Origin: Lachnospiraceae bacterium UBA4631
GTDB taxonomy: Bacteria > Bacillota > Clostridia > Lachnospirales > Lachnospiraceae
DNA length: 64,000 bases
Assembly: GCA_002406015.1 (NCBI GenBank)
Contig: DHMX01000022.1
Coordinates: 124,001-188,000 of the forward strand
Direction of reading: 5' to 3'
Position 1 is the first letter of the stretch, and every line of letters starts with the position of its first letter. Below, in pieces: positions 36,534 through 46,776 of this stretch. The translations under genes were made by a program, and so were the position numbers. The notes beneath the pieces are model-generated. The model was not told the origin of the DNA. It did no database searches and worked only from the letters and a program-made list of their open reading frames with translations.

Positions 36534-37732
36534 TGTTCTTATCATTTTTTTATCTGCTCCGAAGTAAAGGAATTGATGTATCCGTTACGGAATGGCTGAC
36601 ATTAATAGAAGCATTGGATAAGGGGCTCTGTCACGGAAGCTTTACAGAGTTTTATTATCTGTGCCGGATGTGTCTGGTAAACCGGGAATCGGACTATGAT
36701 AATTTTGACTTGGCATTCGGTGAGTATTTTAAGGGGCTTCAGGATGAGCATGAGATTCCGCCGGAGATTCGGAAATGGCTGGACAAGGGAGAAAAAATGG
36801 ATACCTCCCAGTTAAATCAGGAGCTATACCGGTTTGAACAGCATCGGGATGCCAATACGGTAAAACGGATGTTCCGGGAACGGGTAACAGAGCAAAATTC
36901 AGAGCATAACGGAGGAAATTACTGGATTGGAACCAGCGGTGGCTCGGCATTCGGACATTCCGGACGAAATCCGGGCGGAATCCGGGTCGGCGGAATACCG
37001 GGTATGCATACAGCCTTTTCGGTTATGGGTGAGCGGAAGTATCAGAGCTTCCGAAATGACCGGGCATTAACGAACCGGCAGTTTCAGGTGGCGTTCCGGC
37101 GGCTGCGGCAGTATTCCGCCAGACTGGATGTGGCCAGAACCGAGCTGGATATTGACCGAACCGTAGACAGCACTTGTAATCAAGGCGGCTATTTGAAGCT
37201 GGAATTTGAAAAGCCGCGGAAAAATACGGTGAAATTACTTCTGCTTTTCGACTGCGGAGGTACGATGTATCCGTTCATGGAGCTTTGTAACAGTCTGTTT
37301 CAGGCGGTGCATAAGGCAAATCACTTTAAGGATGTAAAGACCTACTATTTTCATAACTGTATATACCAGAAGGTATATAAGACACCGGAATGTGAGCTGG
37401 GGGACTGGGTGGATTTGGAATATTTATTCCGGCATTATGACAAAGATTATAAGGTTATCATTGTCGGGGATGCCCAGATGGCACCGGAGGAGCTGTTTGA
37501 TATAAACGGTAATTACCGCGGTCCGAATGGCGGCATGAGCGGATATGAATGGTGCCAGCTTCTAAACAGCAAATATAAAAAGGTGGTCTGGTTAAATCCA
37601 AGGTATCATGGTGGATTAAATGCTATGAGCTGGATGGAGGCAGAGCGGGAGCTGGCAAAGCTGTTTCATATGTATCTGTTGTCGGTGGACGGCTTAAAGG
37701 AAGCTATCACCTATTTAATGGCTCCTAGGTAG
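36533..37732 (+). CDS. VWA domain protein, CoxE-like (MoxR partner)
   Basis: A 399-residue protein with an N-terminal helical region and a C-terminal von Willebrand factor A-like domain starting about residue 230. The MIDAS motif, usually DxSxS, reads DCGGTM (LLLLFDCGGTMYPF), a form seen in CoxE-like proteins; metal binding may be weaker. A Gly/Ser-rich linker sits near residues 120-165. Start is GTG (36533), overlapping the ATPase stop. With MoxR it should form a chaperone-like pair of unknown target. Confidence 0.87.
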   Translation: MFLSFFYLLRSKGIDVSVTEWLTLIEALDKGLCHGSFTEFYYLCRMCLVNRESDYDNFDLAFGEYFKGLQDEHEIPPEIRKWLDKGEKMDTSQLNQELYRFEQHRDANTVKRMFRERVTEQNSEHNGGNYWIGTSGGSAFGHSGRNPGGIRVGGIPGMHTAFSVMGERKYQSFRNDRALTNRQFQVAFRRLRQYSARLDVARTELDIDRTVDSTCNQGGYLKLEFEKPRKNTVKLLLLFDCGGTMYPFMELCNSLFQAVHKANHFKDVKTYYFHNCIYQKVYKTPECELGDWVDLEYLFRHYDKDYKVIIVGDAQMAPEELFDINGNYRGPNGGMSGYEWCQLLNSKYKKVVWLNPRYHGGLNAMSWMEAERELAKLFHMYLLSVDGLKEAITYLMAPR

Positions 37733-37871
37733 TAGCCATACCGGACATAAACAGAATGAAGCAGGATTTTAACCGGTAATTAGGCAAGGGAACCGTAGCG
37801 TGTGCATATGATAACAGTAATAACAGGGATTGCGGTTATTCTTAAGTGTATTCTTGAGTGAAAGGAACGAT

Positions 37872-38804
37872 ATGGAACAGAATTGGGGACTGGTCTTCAG
37901 TGGCGGCGGTGCAAAGGGCGCATATCAGATAGGTGTCTGGAAGGCAATGAAGGAACTGCATATGGAGAATTGGATTGACCGGATAGCCGGTGCGTCTATC
38001 GGTTCCTTAAATGCAGCGTTGTTTGCGTGTGGGGATTATGCCATGGCAGAAACGGCATGGTCCGAGGTGGATTTACTATCTGTATTTGATACAGACTGGG
38101 CGTTGATAGACGGAAAAGAAGGAACCTTTTCGCGGGAGGAAATGCTGACACTGATTCGGAGATATGTTCAATATCCGAAGCTGGCGGCAAGTAACCGCCC
38201 GGTTGTTTGCAGTGTATCCCGTATATTGGTACATGACCAATATATAAGCTCCATTCAGGGACTGCTTGGAGATACGGTATACAGTGGTGAATATATGCGG
38301 TTGGACGGCAGAACGCCGTATGATGTAGAAGCTATTTTGTTAGCCTCCTCTGCCATGCCGATTATTCATGAAGCGGTAGAAATCAACGGCAGCTTCTACC
38401 GGGACGGAGGGCTTACGGATAATTGCCCGATTCGTCCGTTATACGAAATGGGCTGCCGGAAAATAGTGGTGGTTGGACTAAAGGCAGAAATGGAGCGGTT
38501 TCAGTTGGCATTTCCGGATGTGGAATTTCTTTCGGTATATCCAAGTCATTCCCTCGGTGATTTGCTTCACGGTACGTTGAATTTCCGTCCGAATTATATA
38601 AAGATATGTCAGAAACTTGGTTATAAGGACGGTATGCGTATATTCCGCACATATAAGAATGGAGATAACAATCTGCTTAAGATGCAGGAGCTTGCAGAGC
38701 AGGATTATCAGGAGGTCATGATGGAATTTCGGCAGGAGGTTTTACAAAGCTCTGTGGATGAACACATGGATACCTTGCAGGGGATTATTAATAAGTATAG
38801 TTAA
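37872..38804 (+). CDS. Patatin-like phospholipase
   Basis: A 310-residue patatin-family lipid acyl hydrolase. The oxyanion loop GGGAKGAYQ, nucleophile motif GASIG and catalytic aspartate in RDGGLTDN are all present. I use ATG 37872, with AAAGGAACG just upstream; the longer frame starting at 37830 has no site. It is most similar to bacterial RssA/YlbK-type cytosolic patatins. Substrate unknown. The preceding 139 bases show only a weak AATAAC/GTTATT hairpin. Confidence 0.92.
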   Translation: MEQNWGLVFSGGGAKGAYQIGVWKAMKELHMENWIDRIAGASIGSLNAALFACGDYAMAETAWSEVDLLSVFDTDWALIDGKEGTFSREEMLTLIRRYVQYPKLAASNRPVVCSVSRILVHDQYISSIQGLLGDTVYSGEYMRLDGRTPYDVEAILLASSAMPIIHEAVEINGSFYRDGGLTDNCPIRPLYEMGCRKIVVVGLKAEMERFQLAFPDVEFLSVYPSHSLGDLLHGTLNFRPNYIKICQKLGYKDGMRIFRTYKNGDNNLLKMQELAEQDYQEVMMEFRQEVLQSSVDEHMDTLQGIINKYS

Positions 38805-38996
38805 TATAACCAGCGGAGATAATCAGGGATAGTCAGAGATAGTGAACAAGCAACGCAATACGCTTAAGAATGATAATGAAAGCAGGAGAAACAAGGGTAG
38901 CAGGAAAACGATAGCAAGAAGAATGGTAAGACAGTAAGAAGAATTATAATAGTAAAAAAATTATGAAATAAGAATAGTAGTATGAGGATGATAGAC

Positions 38997-40415
38997 ATGA
39001 AGGAACAGGGACACGTAGAAGCAGAGCGTCAAAAGGAAATTATTCGGCAGTGCAGACAGAAAATTGTTGCACTGGAGGAACAGCTTAACCGACCGCTGAC
39101 ATACCATATCTCGACATTTGGCTGTCAGATGAATTTTAAGGATTCCGAAAAGCTGGCGGGTATTTTGGAGGAATTAGGCTATGTAGAAACCGATACGGAG
39201 GATGCAGACTTCGTATTGCTGAATACCTGTACGGTTCGGGAAAATGCAAATCAAAAGGTATACGGACATCTGGGAATCTTAAAGAATTATAAGAAAAAGC
39301 ATCCGCATAGAATGATTGCACTTTGCGGCTGCATGATGCAGGAAGAACTGGTTGTGGAAAAGCTAAAGGAAAGCTACCGGTTTGTGGACATTATCTTTGG
39401 TACACATAATATCTATAAGCTGGCAGAGCTGATTCAGACACGCTTGGAGTCCGACCGGATGGTAATTGATTTGTGGAAGGATGCAAAGGAAATCGTAGAG
39501 GATTTACCGTCTGTAAGAAAGTATTCCTTTAAGGCAGGCGTGAATATTATGTTTGGCTGTAATAATTTTTGCAGTTATTGCATTGTTCCGTATGTACGGG
39601 GACGGGAACGCAGCCGGGAGCCGGAGGACATTATCCATGAGATTGAGGAAATGGTGTCAGAGGGTGTTGTGGAGGTTATGCTGCTTGGACAGAATGTGAA
39701 TTCCTACGGAAAGACGCTGGAGCAGCCGATTTCATTTGCAGAGCTTTTGGAGCGGGTAGAACAGATTCCGGGCTTAAAACGTATCCGGTTCATGACCTCA
39801 CATCCAAAGGATTTGTCGGATGACTTGATTGCGGTAATGGCAAAGTCGGAGAAAATCTGCAAGCATATGCATCTGCCGATTCAGTCGGGAAGTAATCGTA
39901 TTCTGGAGAAAATGAACCGACGGTATACAAAGGAGCATTATCTGGAATTAGTCCGAAAGCTGCGGACTGCGATTCCGGACATTTCCCTGACAACGGATAT
40001 TATTGTCGGCTTTCCGGGTGAAACGGAGGAGGATTTTGAGGAAACCTTAGATGTGGTTCGTAAGGCTGAATATGACAGTGCCTATACGTTCATTTATTCC
40101 AAACGAACCGGAACCCCGGCTGCGGCTATGGAGAATCAGATACCGGAGGAGGTTGTAAAGGAACGGTTTCAACGGCTTTTAAAGGTGGTTGCGGAATCTT
40201 CCGAAAAGCGAACCGGACAATTAGAAGGGCAGACAGCAGAGGTCTTGGTAGAAGGCGTGAGCGAGCAGGATGCTTCGATGGTGACAGGACGGTTATCCAA
40301 CAATCTGCTGGTACATTTTCCGGGAAGTGCAGATATGATTGGAAGTCTGTGTAAGGTATATTTGGAGCAGGCAAAGGGATTTTATTACATCGGAAGGTTG
40401 GAAGAAACGGTATGA
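38997..40415 (+). CDS. miaB: tRNA-2-methylthio-N6-dimethylallyladenosine synthase
   Basis: A 472-residue radical SAM methylthiotransferase acting on i6A37 of tRNA. The N-terminal cluster cysteines are in [20 protein letters not shown] and CGCMMQ; the radical SAM CxxxCxxC is in [14 protein letters not shown]; a C-terminal TRAM domain follows. ATG 38997 is chosen because GAGG is nine bases upstream; ATG 38982 has none. MiaA, which makes the i6A substrate, is encoded four genes downstream. The AT-rich 190 bases before it hold no recognisable gene. Confidence 0.96.
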   Translation: MKEQGHVEAERQKEIIRQCRQKIVALEEQLNRPLTYHISTFGCQMNFKDSEKLAGILEELGYVETDTEDADFVLLNTCTVRENANQKVYGHLGILKNYKKKHPHRMIALCGCMMQEELVVEKLKESYRFVDIIFGTHNIYKLAELIQTRLESDRMVIDLWKDAKEIVEDLPSVRKYSFKAGVNIMFGCNNFCSYCIVPYVRGRERSREPEDIIHEIEEMVSEGVVEVMLLGQNVNSYGKTLEQPISFAELLERVEQIPGLKRIRFMTSHPKDLSDDLIAVMAKSEKICKHMHLPIQSGSNRILEKMNRRYTKEHYLELVRKLRTAIPDISLTTDIIVGFPGETEEDFEETLDVVRKAEYDSAYTFIYSKRTGTPAAAMENQIPEEVVKERFQRLLKVVAESSEKRTGQLEGQTAEVLVEGVSEQDASMVTGRLSNNLLVHFPGSADMIGSLCKVYLEQAKGFYYIGRLEETV

Positions 40416-40858
40416 GAATTGTAATACAACGTGTCAACCATGCTTCGGTAGCGGTAGACGGTCAGACGATTGGAAGCATCGGAAAGGGCTTGCTGCTGTT
40501 TCTCGGAGTGGCTGACGGAGATACAAAGGAAATGGCAGATAAGTATATAAAGAAGCTGGCAGGGCTTAGGATATTTGAGGATGCACAGGGGAAAACAAAC
40601 CTATCCCTGACGGATGTTGGCGGAGAGGTTCTGGTGGTTTCTCAATTTACACTGTATGCGGATTGTAAGAAGGGAAATCGTCCAAGCTTTATCCGGGCAG
40701 GGGCTCCGGACTTTGCCAATGAGCTTTATGAGTATTTTAAGGAAGGATGCAGGGAGACCTTCGGGCAGGTAGAAAGCGGAAGTTTTGGTGCCGATATGAA
40801 GGTGGAGCTTGAAAATGACGGACCATTCACCATATTATGGGATAGTGACTGGTGGTAG
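40412..40858 (+). CDS. dtd: D-aminoacyl-tRNA deacylase
   Basis: A 148-residue homodimeric type enzyme that removes D-amino acids (and glycine) mischarged onto tRNA. The motifs [17 protein letters not shown] and NDGPFT form the active site. It overlaps miaB by four bases. Confidence 0.96.
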   Translation: MRIVIQRVNHASVAVDGQTIGSIGKGLLLFLGVADGDTKEMADKYIKKLAGLRIFEDAQGKTNLSLTDVGGEVLVVSQFTLYADCKKGNRPSFIRAGAPDFANELYEYFKEGCRETFGQVESGSFGADMKVELENDGPFTILWDSDWW

Positions 40859-40882
40859 ATATAGGATAAGGATGGAGTGAAA

Positions 40883-43504
40883 ATGGCAGCATTTACACCA
40901 ATGATGCAACAGTATTTGGATATTAAGGAGCAGTATAAGGATTGTATCATGTTCTATCGGGTCGGGGACTTCTATGAGATGTTCTTTGAGGATGCTTTGA
41001 AAGCATCGAAGGCCTTAGAAATTACATTAACCGGAAAGGACTGCGGACAGGAGGAACGAGCACCGATGTGCGGCGTTCCTTATCATGCTTATGAAGTCTA
41101 TGCAAACCGGCTGATTGAACAGGGATATAAGGTGGCTATCTGTGAACAGGTTGAGGACCCTAAGCAGGCAAAGGGCTTGGTTAAGCGGGATGTGATACAG
41201 ATTATTACCCCCGGAACGAATCTCTCTACGCAAAATCTGAAGGAGGGTCAGAATAATTATCTGATGTCCATTTATGCGGTGGATGACGCATACGGAATTG
41301 CGGTTGCGGATATTACAACCGGAGAGGCAAGAACCTGTCAGGTGACAAGTCAGGATAAATGTAAGGATGAAATTAATAAATACCAGCCGGCTGAAATTAT
41401 TTGCAATGAAGCGTTTTTGTGTCAGGACTGGGATGTGGAATATTATCGGGAACGCTTACATATCACAATTTCTGCTATGGATGACTGGTATTTTAACGAG
41501 GAGCAGGATACCGCCTGCCTGATGAAGCAGTTTCAGGTGCAGACCTTAGAGGCTTTGGGGCTGAAAGAGCGAAGCCTGTCGGTGATAGCATCCGGTGCGT
41601 TAATGCAATATCTGATTGAAACCCAGAAAAGCTCCCTAGAGCATATGAATCATCTGGAATTATATGCAGTAGACGATTATATGATTCTGGACAGCTCCAC
41701 CAGACGGAATCTGGAATTAACAGAGACCCTTCGGGATAAGGAAAAACGAGGCTCGCTGTTATGGGTGCTGGATAAGACCAAGACCGCCATGGGAGCCAGA
41801 TTACTTCGTACCTATCTGGAACAGCCGCTTATCCGCAGGGATTTGATTGAAAAACGGCTGGATGCCATTGCACAGTTAAATCAAGAGGCAATTAACCGGG
41901 AGGAGCTGCGGGAATATCTGAATCCAATCTATGATTTGGAACGTCTGATGACCCGTATCAGTCTTAAGACTGCGAATCCGAGAGATTTGATTTCCTTTAA
42001 GACCTCATTATCCTATCTGCCGTTTATCCGACAGTTATTGTCCGGGTATCCGGAGGGAATGCTGCATGATATTTATGAAGATATGGATGGACTGGAGGAT
42101 ATTCATCAATTGCTGGAGGATGCGATTGTAGAGGACCCGCCGCTTCAAATCAAAGAGGGCGGCATTATCAAGGATGGGTATCTGGAGCATATCGATGAAC
42201 TGAAGCATGCCAAAACCGACGGAAAGCAATGGCTGGCAGAGCTGGAACAAAGGGAACGGGAAGCCAGCGGTATTAAGAACCTGAAAATTAAGTATAATAA
42301 GGTGTTTGGTTATTATTTTGATGTTACAAATTCCTATAAGGATTTGGTGCCGGAGCATTTTATAAGAAAGCAGACCTTGGCAAATTCGGAACGCTATACC
42401 ACCGAAGAACTGGATAAGCTGGCAGATACGATTCTTGGTTCAGAAGATAAGCTGTGTGCGTTGGAATATGAGACCTTTTGTGCGGTGCGGGAGAAAATCT
42501 CGGATGAAATCAAACGGGTGCAGAAAACGGCACACGCAGTTGCACAGTTGGATGTGATGGCATCCTTGGCATATGTGACGGAGCAGAATCACTATATCCG
42601 CCCAACCATGAATGAGGAAGGTCGTTTACAGATTCAAGGCGGCAGGCATCCGGTAGTTGAGAAAATGATACCGAATGATATGTTTATTCAAAATGATACC
42701 GAGCTGGATATTAACGAGCATCGAATTGCGATAATAACCGGACCGAATATGGCAGGAAAATCCACCTATATGCGGCAGACGGCTTTAATTGTATTAATGG
42801 CACAGATGGGCTGTTATGTTCCGGCAGAGCAGGCGGATATTGGAATTGTAGACCGTATCTTTACCAGAGTGGGTGCTTCGGATGATTTGGCTTCCGGACA
42901 AAGTACCTTTATGGTAGAAATGAGCGAGGTAGCAAATATTCTGCGAAATGCAACCGTAAACAGTCTTTTGATTCTGGACGAAATCGGTCGCGGAACCAGT
43001 ACCTATGACGGACTTTCGATTGCATGGGCAGTGGTGGAATATATCAGTAATTATCACAGGCTGGGAGCAAAGACGTTGTTTGCGACCCACTATCATGAAT
43101 TGACAGAGCTGGAGGGACAGCTTCCGGGGGTTCATAATTATTGCATTGCCGTAAAGGAGCAGGGGGATGATATTGTATTCCTTCGAAAGATTATGCGGGG
43201 CGGTGCAGACCGGAGCTATGGTATTCAGGTAGCAAAGCTTGCAGGACTTCCGGGTGATGTGATTGCCCGGGCAAATGAGATTCTTTCAGAATTGCTGGAT
43301 GAACATGATTTAGCAGGAAACGGTAAGAAGGTAACAGTGGCAAAACCAAAGAAAAAGAAGGAGCCGGAGCAGTTATCCTTTTTTGCAAATCCGATGGAAC
43401 AGGAGGTTATTGCACAGATACAGGCATTGGATTTGTCCAATATGACTCCGATGAAAGCATTGGTATATTTAAGTGGCCTACAGGAAAAGCTTCAAAAGGA
43501 TTAA
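40883..43504 (+). CDS. mutS: DNA mismatch repair protein MutS
   Basis: An 873-residue mismatch recognition ATPase. The N-terminal mismatch-binding motif appears as GDFYEMF (Phe-x-Glu wedge), and the C-terminal ABC-type ATPase has Walker A GPNMAGKSTYMRQ, LILDEIGRGTSTYDG and THYHEL. I use ATG 40883, five bases after GGAG, over the GTG at 40877. It acts with MutL, encoded directly downstream. Confidence 0.97.
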   Translation: MAAFTPMMQQYLDIKEQYKDCIMFYRVGDFYEMFFEDALKASKALEITLTGKDCGQEERAPMCGVPYHAYEVYANRLIEQGYKVAICEQVEDPKQAKGLVKRDVIQIITPGTNLSTQNLKEGQNNYLMSIYAVDDAYGIAVADITTGEARTCQVTSQDKCKDEINKYQPAEIICNEAFLCQDWDVEYYRERLHITISAMDDWYFNEEQDTACLMKQFQVQTLEALGLKERSLSVIASGALMQYLIETQKSSLEHMNHLELYAVDDYMILDSSTRRNLELTETLRDKEKRGSLLWVLDKTKTAMGARLLRTYLEQPLIRRDLIEKRLDAIAQLNQEAINREELREYLNPIYDLERLMTRISLKTANPRDLISFKTSLSYLPFIRQLLSGYPEGMLHDIYEDMDGLEDIHQLLEDAIVEDPPLQIKEGGIIKDGYLEHIDELKHAKTDGKQWLAELEQREREASGIKNLKIKYNKVFGYYFDVTNSYKDLVPEHFIRKQTLANSERYTTEELDKLADTILGSEDKLCALEYETFCAVREKISDEIKRVQKTAHAVAQLDVMASLAYVTEQNHYIRPTMNEEGRLQIQGGRHPVVEKMIPNDMFIQNDTELDINEHRIAIITGPNMAGKSTYMRQTALIVLMAQMGCYVPAEQADIGIVDRIFTRVGASDDLASGQSTFMVEMSEVANILRNATVNSLLILDEIGRGTSTYDGLSIAWAVVEYISNYHRLGAKTLFATHYHELTELEGQLPGVHNYCIAVKEQGDDIVFLRKIMRGGADRSYGIQVAKLAGLPGDVIARANEILSELLDEHDLAGNGKKVTVAKPKKKKEPEQLSFFANPMEQEVIAQIQALDLSNMTPMKALVYLSGLQEKLQKD

Positions 43505-43544
43505 ACAGCGAGCGGTCAGGTATCCGGAAGGGAGACTAGAACTT

Positions 43545-45752
43545 ATGATACAGGTGTTGGATCAGGCAACCATAGATAAAATTGCAGCAGGCGAGGTCGT
43601 AGAGCGTCCTGCCTCGGTTGTGAAGGAATTAATTGAAAATTCTATTGATTCCGGGGCAACTGCCATTACGGTAGAGATTAAGGATGGCGGAATCTCCTTT
43701 ATCCGGGTTACGGATAATGGGTGCGGCATTCCGGCAGAGCAGGTGCGGACGGCATTTTTACGTCACGCTACCAGTAAGATTCAGACAATTGAAGATTTGC
43801 TGACTGCCAGCTCCTTGGGATTTCGAGGGGAAGCCTTATCGAGTATTGCGGCAGTCGGACAGGTGGAGCTGATTACCAAGACCGGAAGCTCATTAACCGG
43901 TGTACGCTATGTGATTCATGGCGGACAGGAGCAGTCCATGGAAGAAATCGGATGTCCGGAGGGAACGACCTTTATTCTTCGAAATCTGTTTTATAATACA
44001 CCGGCAAGAAGAAAGTTTTTAAAAACGGCTATGACAGAAGCCGGTTATGTGACGGAGCTGGTGGAGCAGATTGCCATGTCAAGACCGGATATTTCGGTAA
44101 AATTTGTAAATAATGGGCAGAATAAATTATCAACCTCCGGAAACGGCAGCTTAAAGGACATTTTATATCATGTATACGGCAGGGAGATTGCAAAGAATCT
44201 GTTGCCGATAGAGGTTAGCAGGGATGGTATGACCTTATCCGGCTATGTGGCGAAACCATATATATCCAGAGGAAACCGAAGCTTTGAACATTATTATGTC
44301 AATGGAAGATATATAAAAAGCCCGATTATTACCAAGGCAATCGAGGAGGCTTATAAGACCTTTGTTATGATTCATAAGTTTCCGTTTGTGGCATTAAATA
44401 TTACCGTAGATTCCCGGTTGTTAGACGTGAATGTGCATCCGCGGAAAATGGAAATGCGGTATAGTCAGGGGGATGCCTTATATAAATTCATATTTGAAGA
44501 GATTCGTCATACGTTATTGCAGAGGGAGTTAATTCCGGATGTTGGAGAGGAAGCAAAAGCGGGCAAAGAATCACAAAAGGCAGGACAGCAGAAAACCGGA
44601 GCGGAACGCGGGATGCGGGCATCGGGTCCGGAGCCGTTTGAAGTGAATCGCAGAAATCAGGAATTACAAACGGTATATGGCCTTCGCCAGACTGCTTCGG
44701 ATACCACCGGAACCGGCATAACAGAAGCAAGTGCAACGATGCAGGCAGGAGTAAAGGAGCCAGACACAGTAACACAGGCTGGTGCAGCCCAAACAGGTGC
44801 AATAAAGCCAAGCGTAGTAACGCAGACCGGTACAGGTGATGCAGGTGCAGTTCAAACGGATGCGATGGAGCCAAGCATAGTAGCACAGACCGGTACAGGT
44901 GATGCAGGTACAGCTCAAACCGACGCAATGGAGCCACATATAGTAACGCAGACCGATACAGCCGGGGCAGGTACAGCTCAAACGGGTGTAGCGAAGCCCG
45001 ATACAACAATACAGGCTGGAGCAACAGGGGTAGGTGCAACCCAAGCGGATAGTCCGGCTTCTGAGGCATCGATATTACAGGTACGGGAAGAAAATGCATA
45101 TAAAGCATCTTTTGCGAAGGAGGCACCGCAGCTTAGCTTATTTGCATCGGGATTTCTGACGGAGGAAGCCAGACCGAAGCATCGTCTGATTGGACAGCTG
45201 TTTCGTACCTATTGGCTAATTGAGTATGAAGATAATCTGTTTATCATGGACCAGCATGCGGCACATGAAAAAGTAATGTATGAAACCTTAATGAAGCAAT
45301 ATCAGAACAGACAGGTGGTTTCCCAACAGATTCATCCACCGATTGTAATATCGGTCAATCCGCGACAGCAGCAGATATTAAAGGAGCATTATGATTTCTT
45401 TGAGTCCATGGGCTTTCAAATGGAAACCTTTGGCGGAAATGAATATATGCTGCGTGCAGTTCCATTAGAAACCTATGGGCTTGCGGCACAGGATATATTT
45501 ATTGATTTTGTAGATTCCTTATTGGAGGACGAAACCCATCTGAATATGGATTTGTTCATTTACAAAATTGCAACCATGGCGTGTAAGGCTGCCGTCAAGG
45601 GCAATATGAAGCTTACTACGCAGGAGGCAGATGCACTTATCGACCAATTGCTGCAATTAGAAAATCCGTATAATTGTCCGCATGGAAGACCGACCATTAT
45701 TGCTATGACGGAAACGGAATTGGAAAAGAAATTCAGACGGATTCAGAATTAG
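43545..45752 (+). CDS. mutL: DNA mismatch repair protein MutL with endonuclease motif
   Basis: A 735-residue GHKL ATPase: residues 1-330 carry IAAGEVVERPASVVKELIEN, TDNGCGI and GFRGEALSSI. The C-terminal domain (about 540-735) has the metal-binding endonuclease motif DQHAAHEKVMYE and the CPHGRPT and ACKAAVK sequences, so this is a nicking MutL as in bacteria without MutH. The linker (about residues 345-530) is long and holds a 21-residue tandem repeat. Start ATG 43545 follows GGGAG by ten bases. Confidence 0.96.
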   Translation: MIQVLDQATIDKIAAGEVVERPASVVKELIENSIDSGATAITVEIKDGGISFIRVTDNGCGIPAEQVRTAFLRHATSKIQTIEDLLTASSLGFRGEALSSIAAVGQVELITKTGSSLTGVRYVIHGGQEQSMEEIGCPEGTTFILRNLFYNTPARRKFLKTAMTEAGYVTELVEQIAMSRPDISVKFVNNGQNKLSTSGNGSLKDILYHVYGREIAKNLLPIEVSRDGMTLSGYVAKPYISRGNRSFEHYYVNGRYIKSPIITKAIEEAYKTFVMIHKFPFVALNITVDSRLLDVNVHPRKMEMRYSQGDALYKFIFEEIRHTLLQRELIPDVGEEAKAGKESQKAGQQKTGAERGMRASGPEPFEVNRRNQELQTVYGLRQTASDTTGTGITEASATMQAGVKEPDTVTQAGAAQTGAIKPSVVTQTGTGDAGAVQTDAMEPSIVAQTGTGDAGTAQTDAMEPHIVTQTDTAGAGTAQTGVAKPDTTIQAGATGVGATQADSPASEASILQVREENAYKASFAKEAPQLSLFASGFLTEEARPKHRLIGQLFRTYWLIEYEDNLFIMDQHAAHEKVMYETLMKQYQNRQVVSQQIHPPIVISVNPRQQQILKEHYDFFESMGFQMETFGGNEYMLRAVPLETYGLAAQDIFIDFVDSLLEDETHLNMDLFIYKIATMACKAAVKGNMKLTTQEADALIDQLLQLENPYNCPHGRPTIIAMTETELEKKFRRIQN
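44774..45057 (+). repeat. 63-bp tandem repeat inside mutL
   Basis: About four and a half imperfect copies encode a 21-residue unit of the form QTGTGDAGxxQTDAMEP plus four residues. It lies in the flexible linker between ATPase and endonuclease domains. The units keep frame, so length variation would be tolerated. Confidence 0.8.
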
Positions 45753-45768
45753 GAGAACAGTAAAGCAT

Positions 45769-46755
45769 ATGGACAGTAGATTTCAGGTACAGGATAAGAA
45801 GGATAAAAAGCCGCCGCTGATTATATTAGCAGGTCCGACGGCTGTGGGAAAAACAAAATTATCCATTGCACTTGCAAAGGCAGTGAAGGGACAGATTATT
45901 TCGGCAGATTCCATGCAGGTATACCGGGGGATGGATATTGGCACTGCTAAGATTATGCCGGAGGAAATGAATGGTGTTTCCCATCATCTGATTAATGTAC
46001 TGGAGCCGACAGAGGACTTTCATGTAGTAAAATTTCAGGAAATGGCAAAGGCAGCACTTTCGGAAATATATGCGGCAGGGGATATTCCGATTTTGGTTGG
46101 CGGCACCGGCTTTTATATTCAGGCATTGTTATATGACATAGATTTTAGTGAGCAGGATGAGGATACCGAATACAGGCAACAGCTTCAACAGCTTGCCGAG
46201 GAGCATGGAGCGGAATATCTGCATCAGCTTCTGGCAGAGATAGACCCGGAATCGGCAAAGGTGATTCATGCCAATAATATTAAGCGGGTAATTCGGGCAT
46301 TGGAGTTCCATCATCAGACCGGCGGCTGCATTTCCAAGCATAATGAGGAACAACGTAAAAAGCAGTCACCCTATAATTATCTGTATTTTGTTTTAAATGA
46401 TGACCGGCAGAAACTATATGACCGGATTGACCGACGGATTGATGAAATGCTGGAGCAGGGCTTGGTTGATGAAGTTACCGGTCTGGTAAACCATGGCTGT
46501 ACGCGGGATATGGTTTCGATGCAGGGGCTTGGCTATAAGGAAATTCTGGATTATTTAGACGGTAGCTGTACGCTTGAGGAGGCAGTATATCGGTTGAAAC
46601 GGGATACAAGACATTTTGCAAAACGTCAGCTTACATGGTTTAAGCGGGAGCTGGATGTGCATTGGCTGAATCGTGAGGATAAGACAGAGGATGAGCTGCT
46701 GAATCAGATGCTTGGCTTGGTGAAGAAGCAGATACCTGTATCAGAAAATGAATGA
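45769..46755 (+). CDS. miaA: tRNA dimethylallyltransferase
   Basis: A 328-residue enzyme that adds the dimethylallyl group to A37 of tRNA, preparing the substrate for MiaB. P-loop AGPTAVGKTKLSIALAKA, ISADSMQVYRGMDIGTAK and VGGTGFYIQALL are intact. Normal length. Confidence 0.96.
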   Translation: MDSRFQVQDKKDKKPPLIILAGPTAVGKTKLSIALAKAVKGQIISADSMQVYRGMDIGTAKIMPEEMNGVSHHLINVLEPTEDFHVVKFQEMAKAALSEIYAAGDIPILVGGTGFYIQALLYDIDFSEQDEDTEYRQQLQQLAEEHGAEYLHQLLAEIDPESAKVIHANNIKRVIRALEFHHQTGGCISKHNEEQRKKQSPYNYLYFVLNDDRQKLYDRIDRRIDEMLEQGLVDEVTGLVNHGCTRDMVSMQGLGYKEILDYLDGSCTLEEAVYRLKRDTRHFAKRQLTWFKRELDVHWLNREDKTEDELLNQMLGLVKKQIPVSENE

Positions 46756-46776
46756 CAGAAATGGAGATTGGATAAA

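Noticed and set aside
38805..38996. AT/AG-rich gap before miaB as a possible RNA gene
   Set aside because: No stable hairpin, tRNA-like cloverleaf or good promoter can be seen.
44488..45126. Long antisense open frame of 212 codons in mutL
   Set aside because: It is the mirror of the low-complexity linker repeat; Leu/Pro/His-rich, no ribosome site, and the + frame is clearly MutL.
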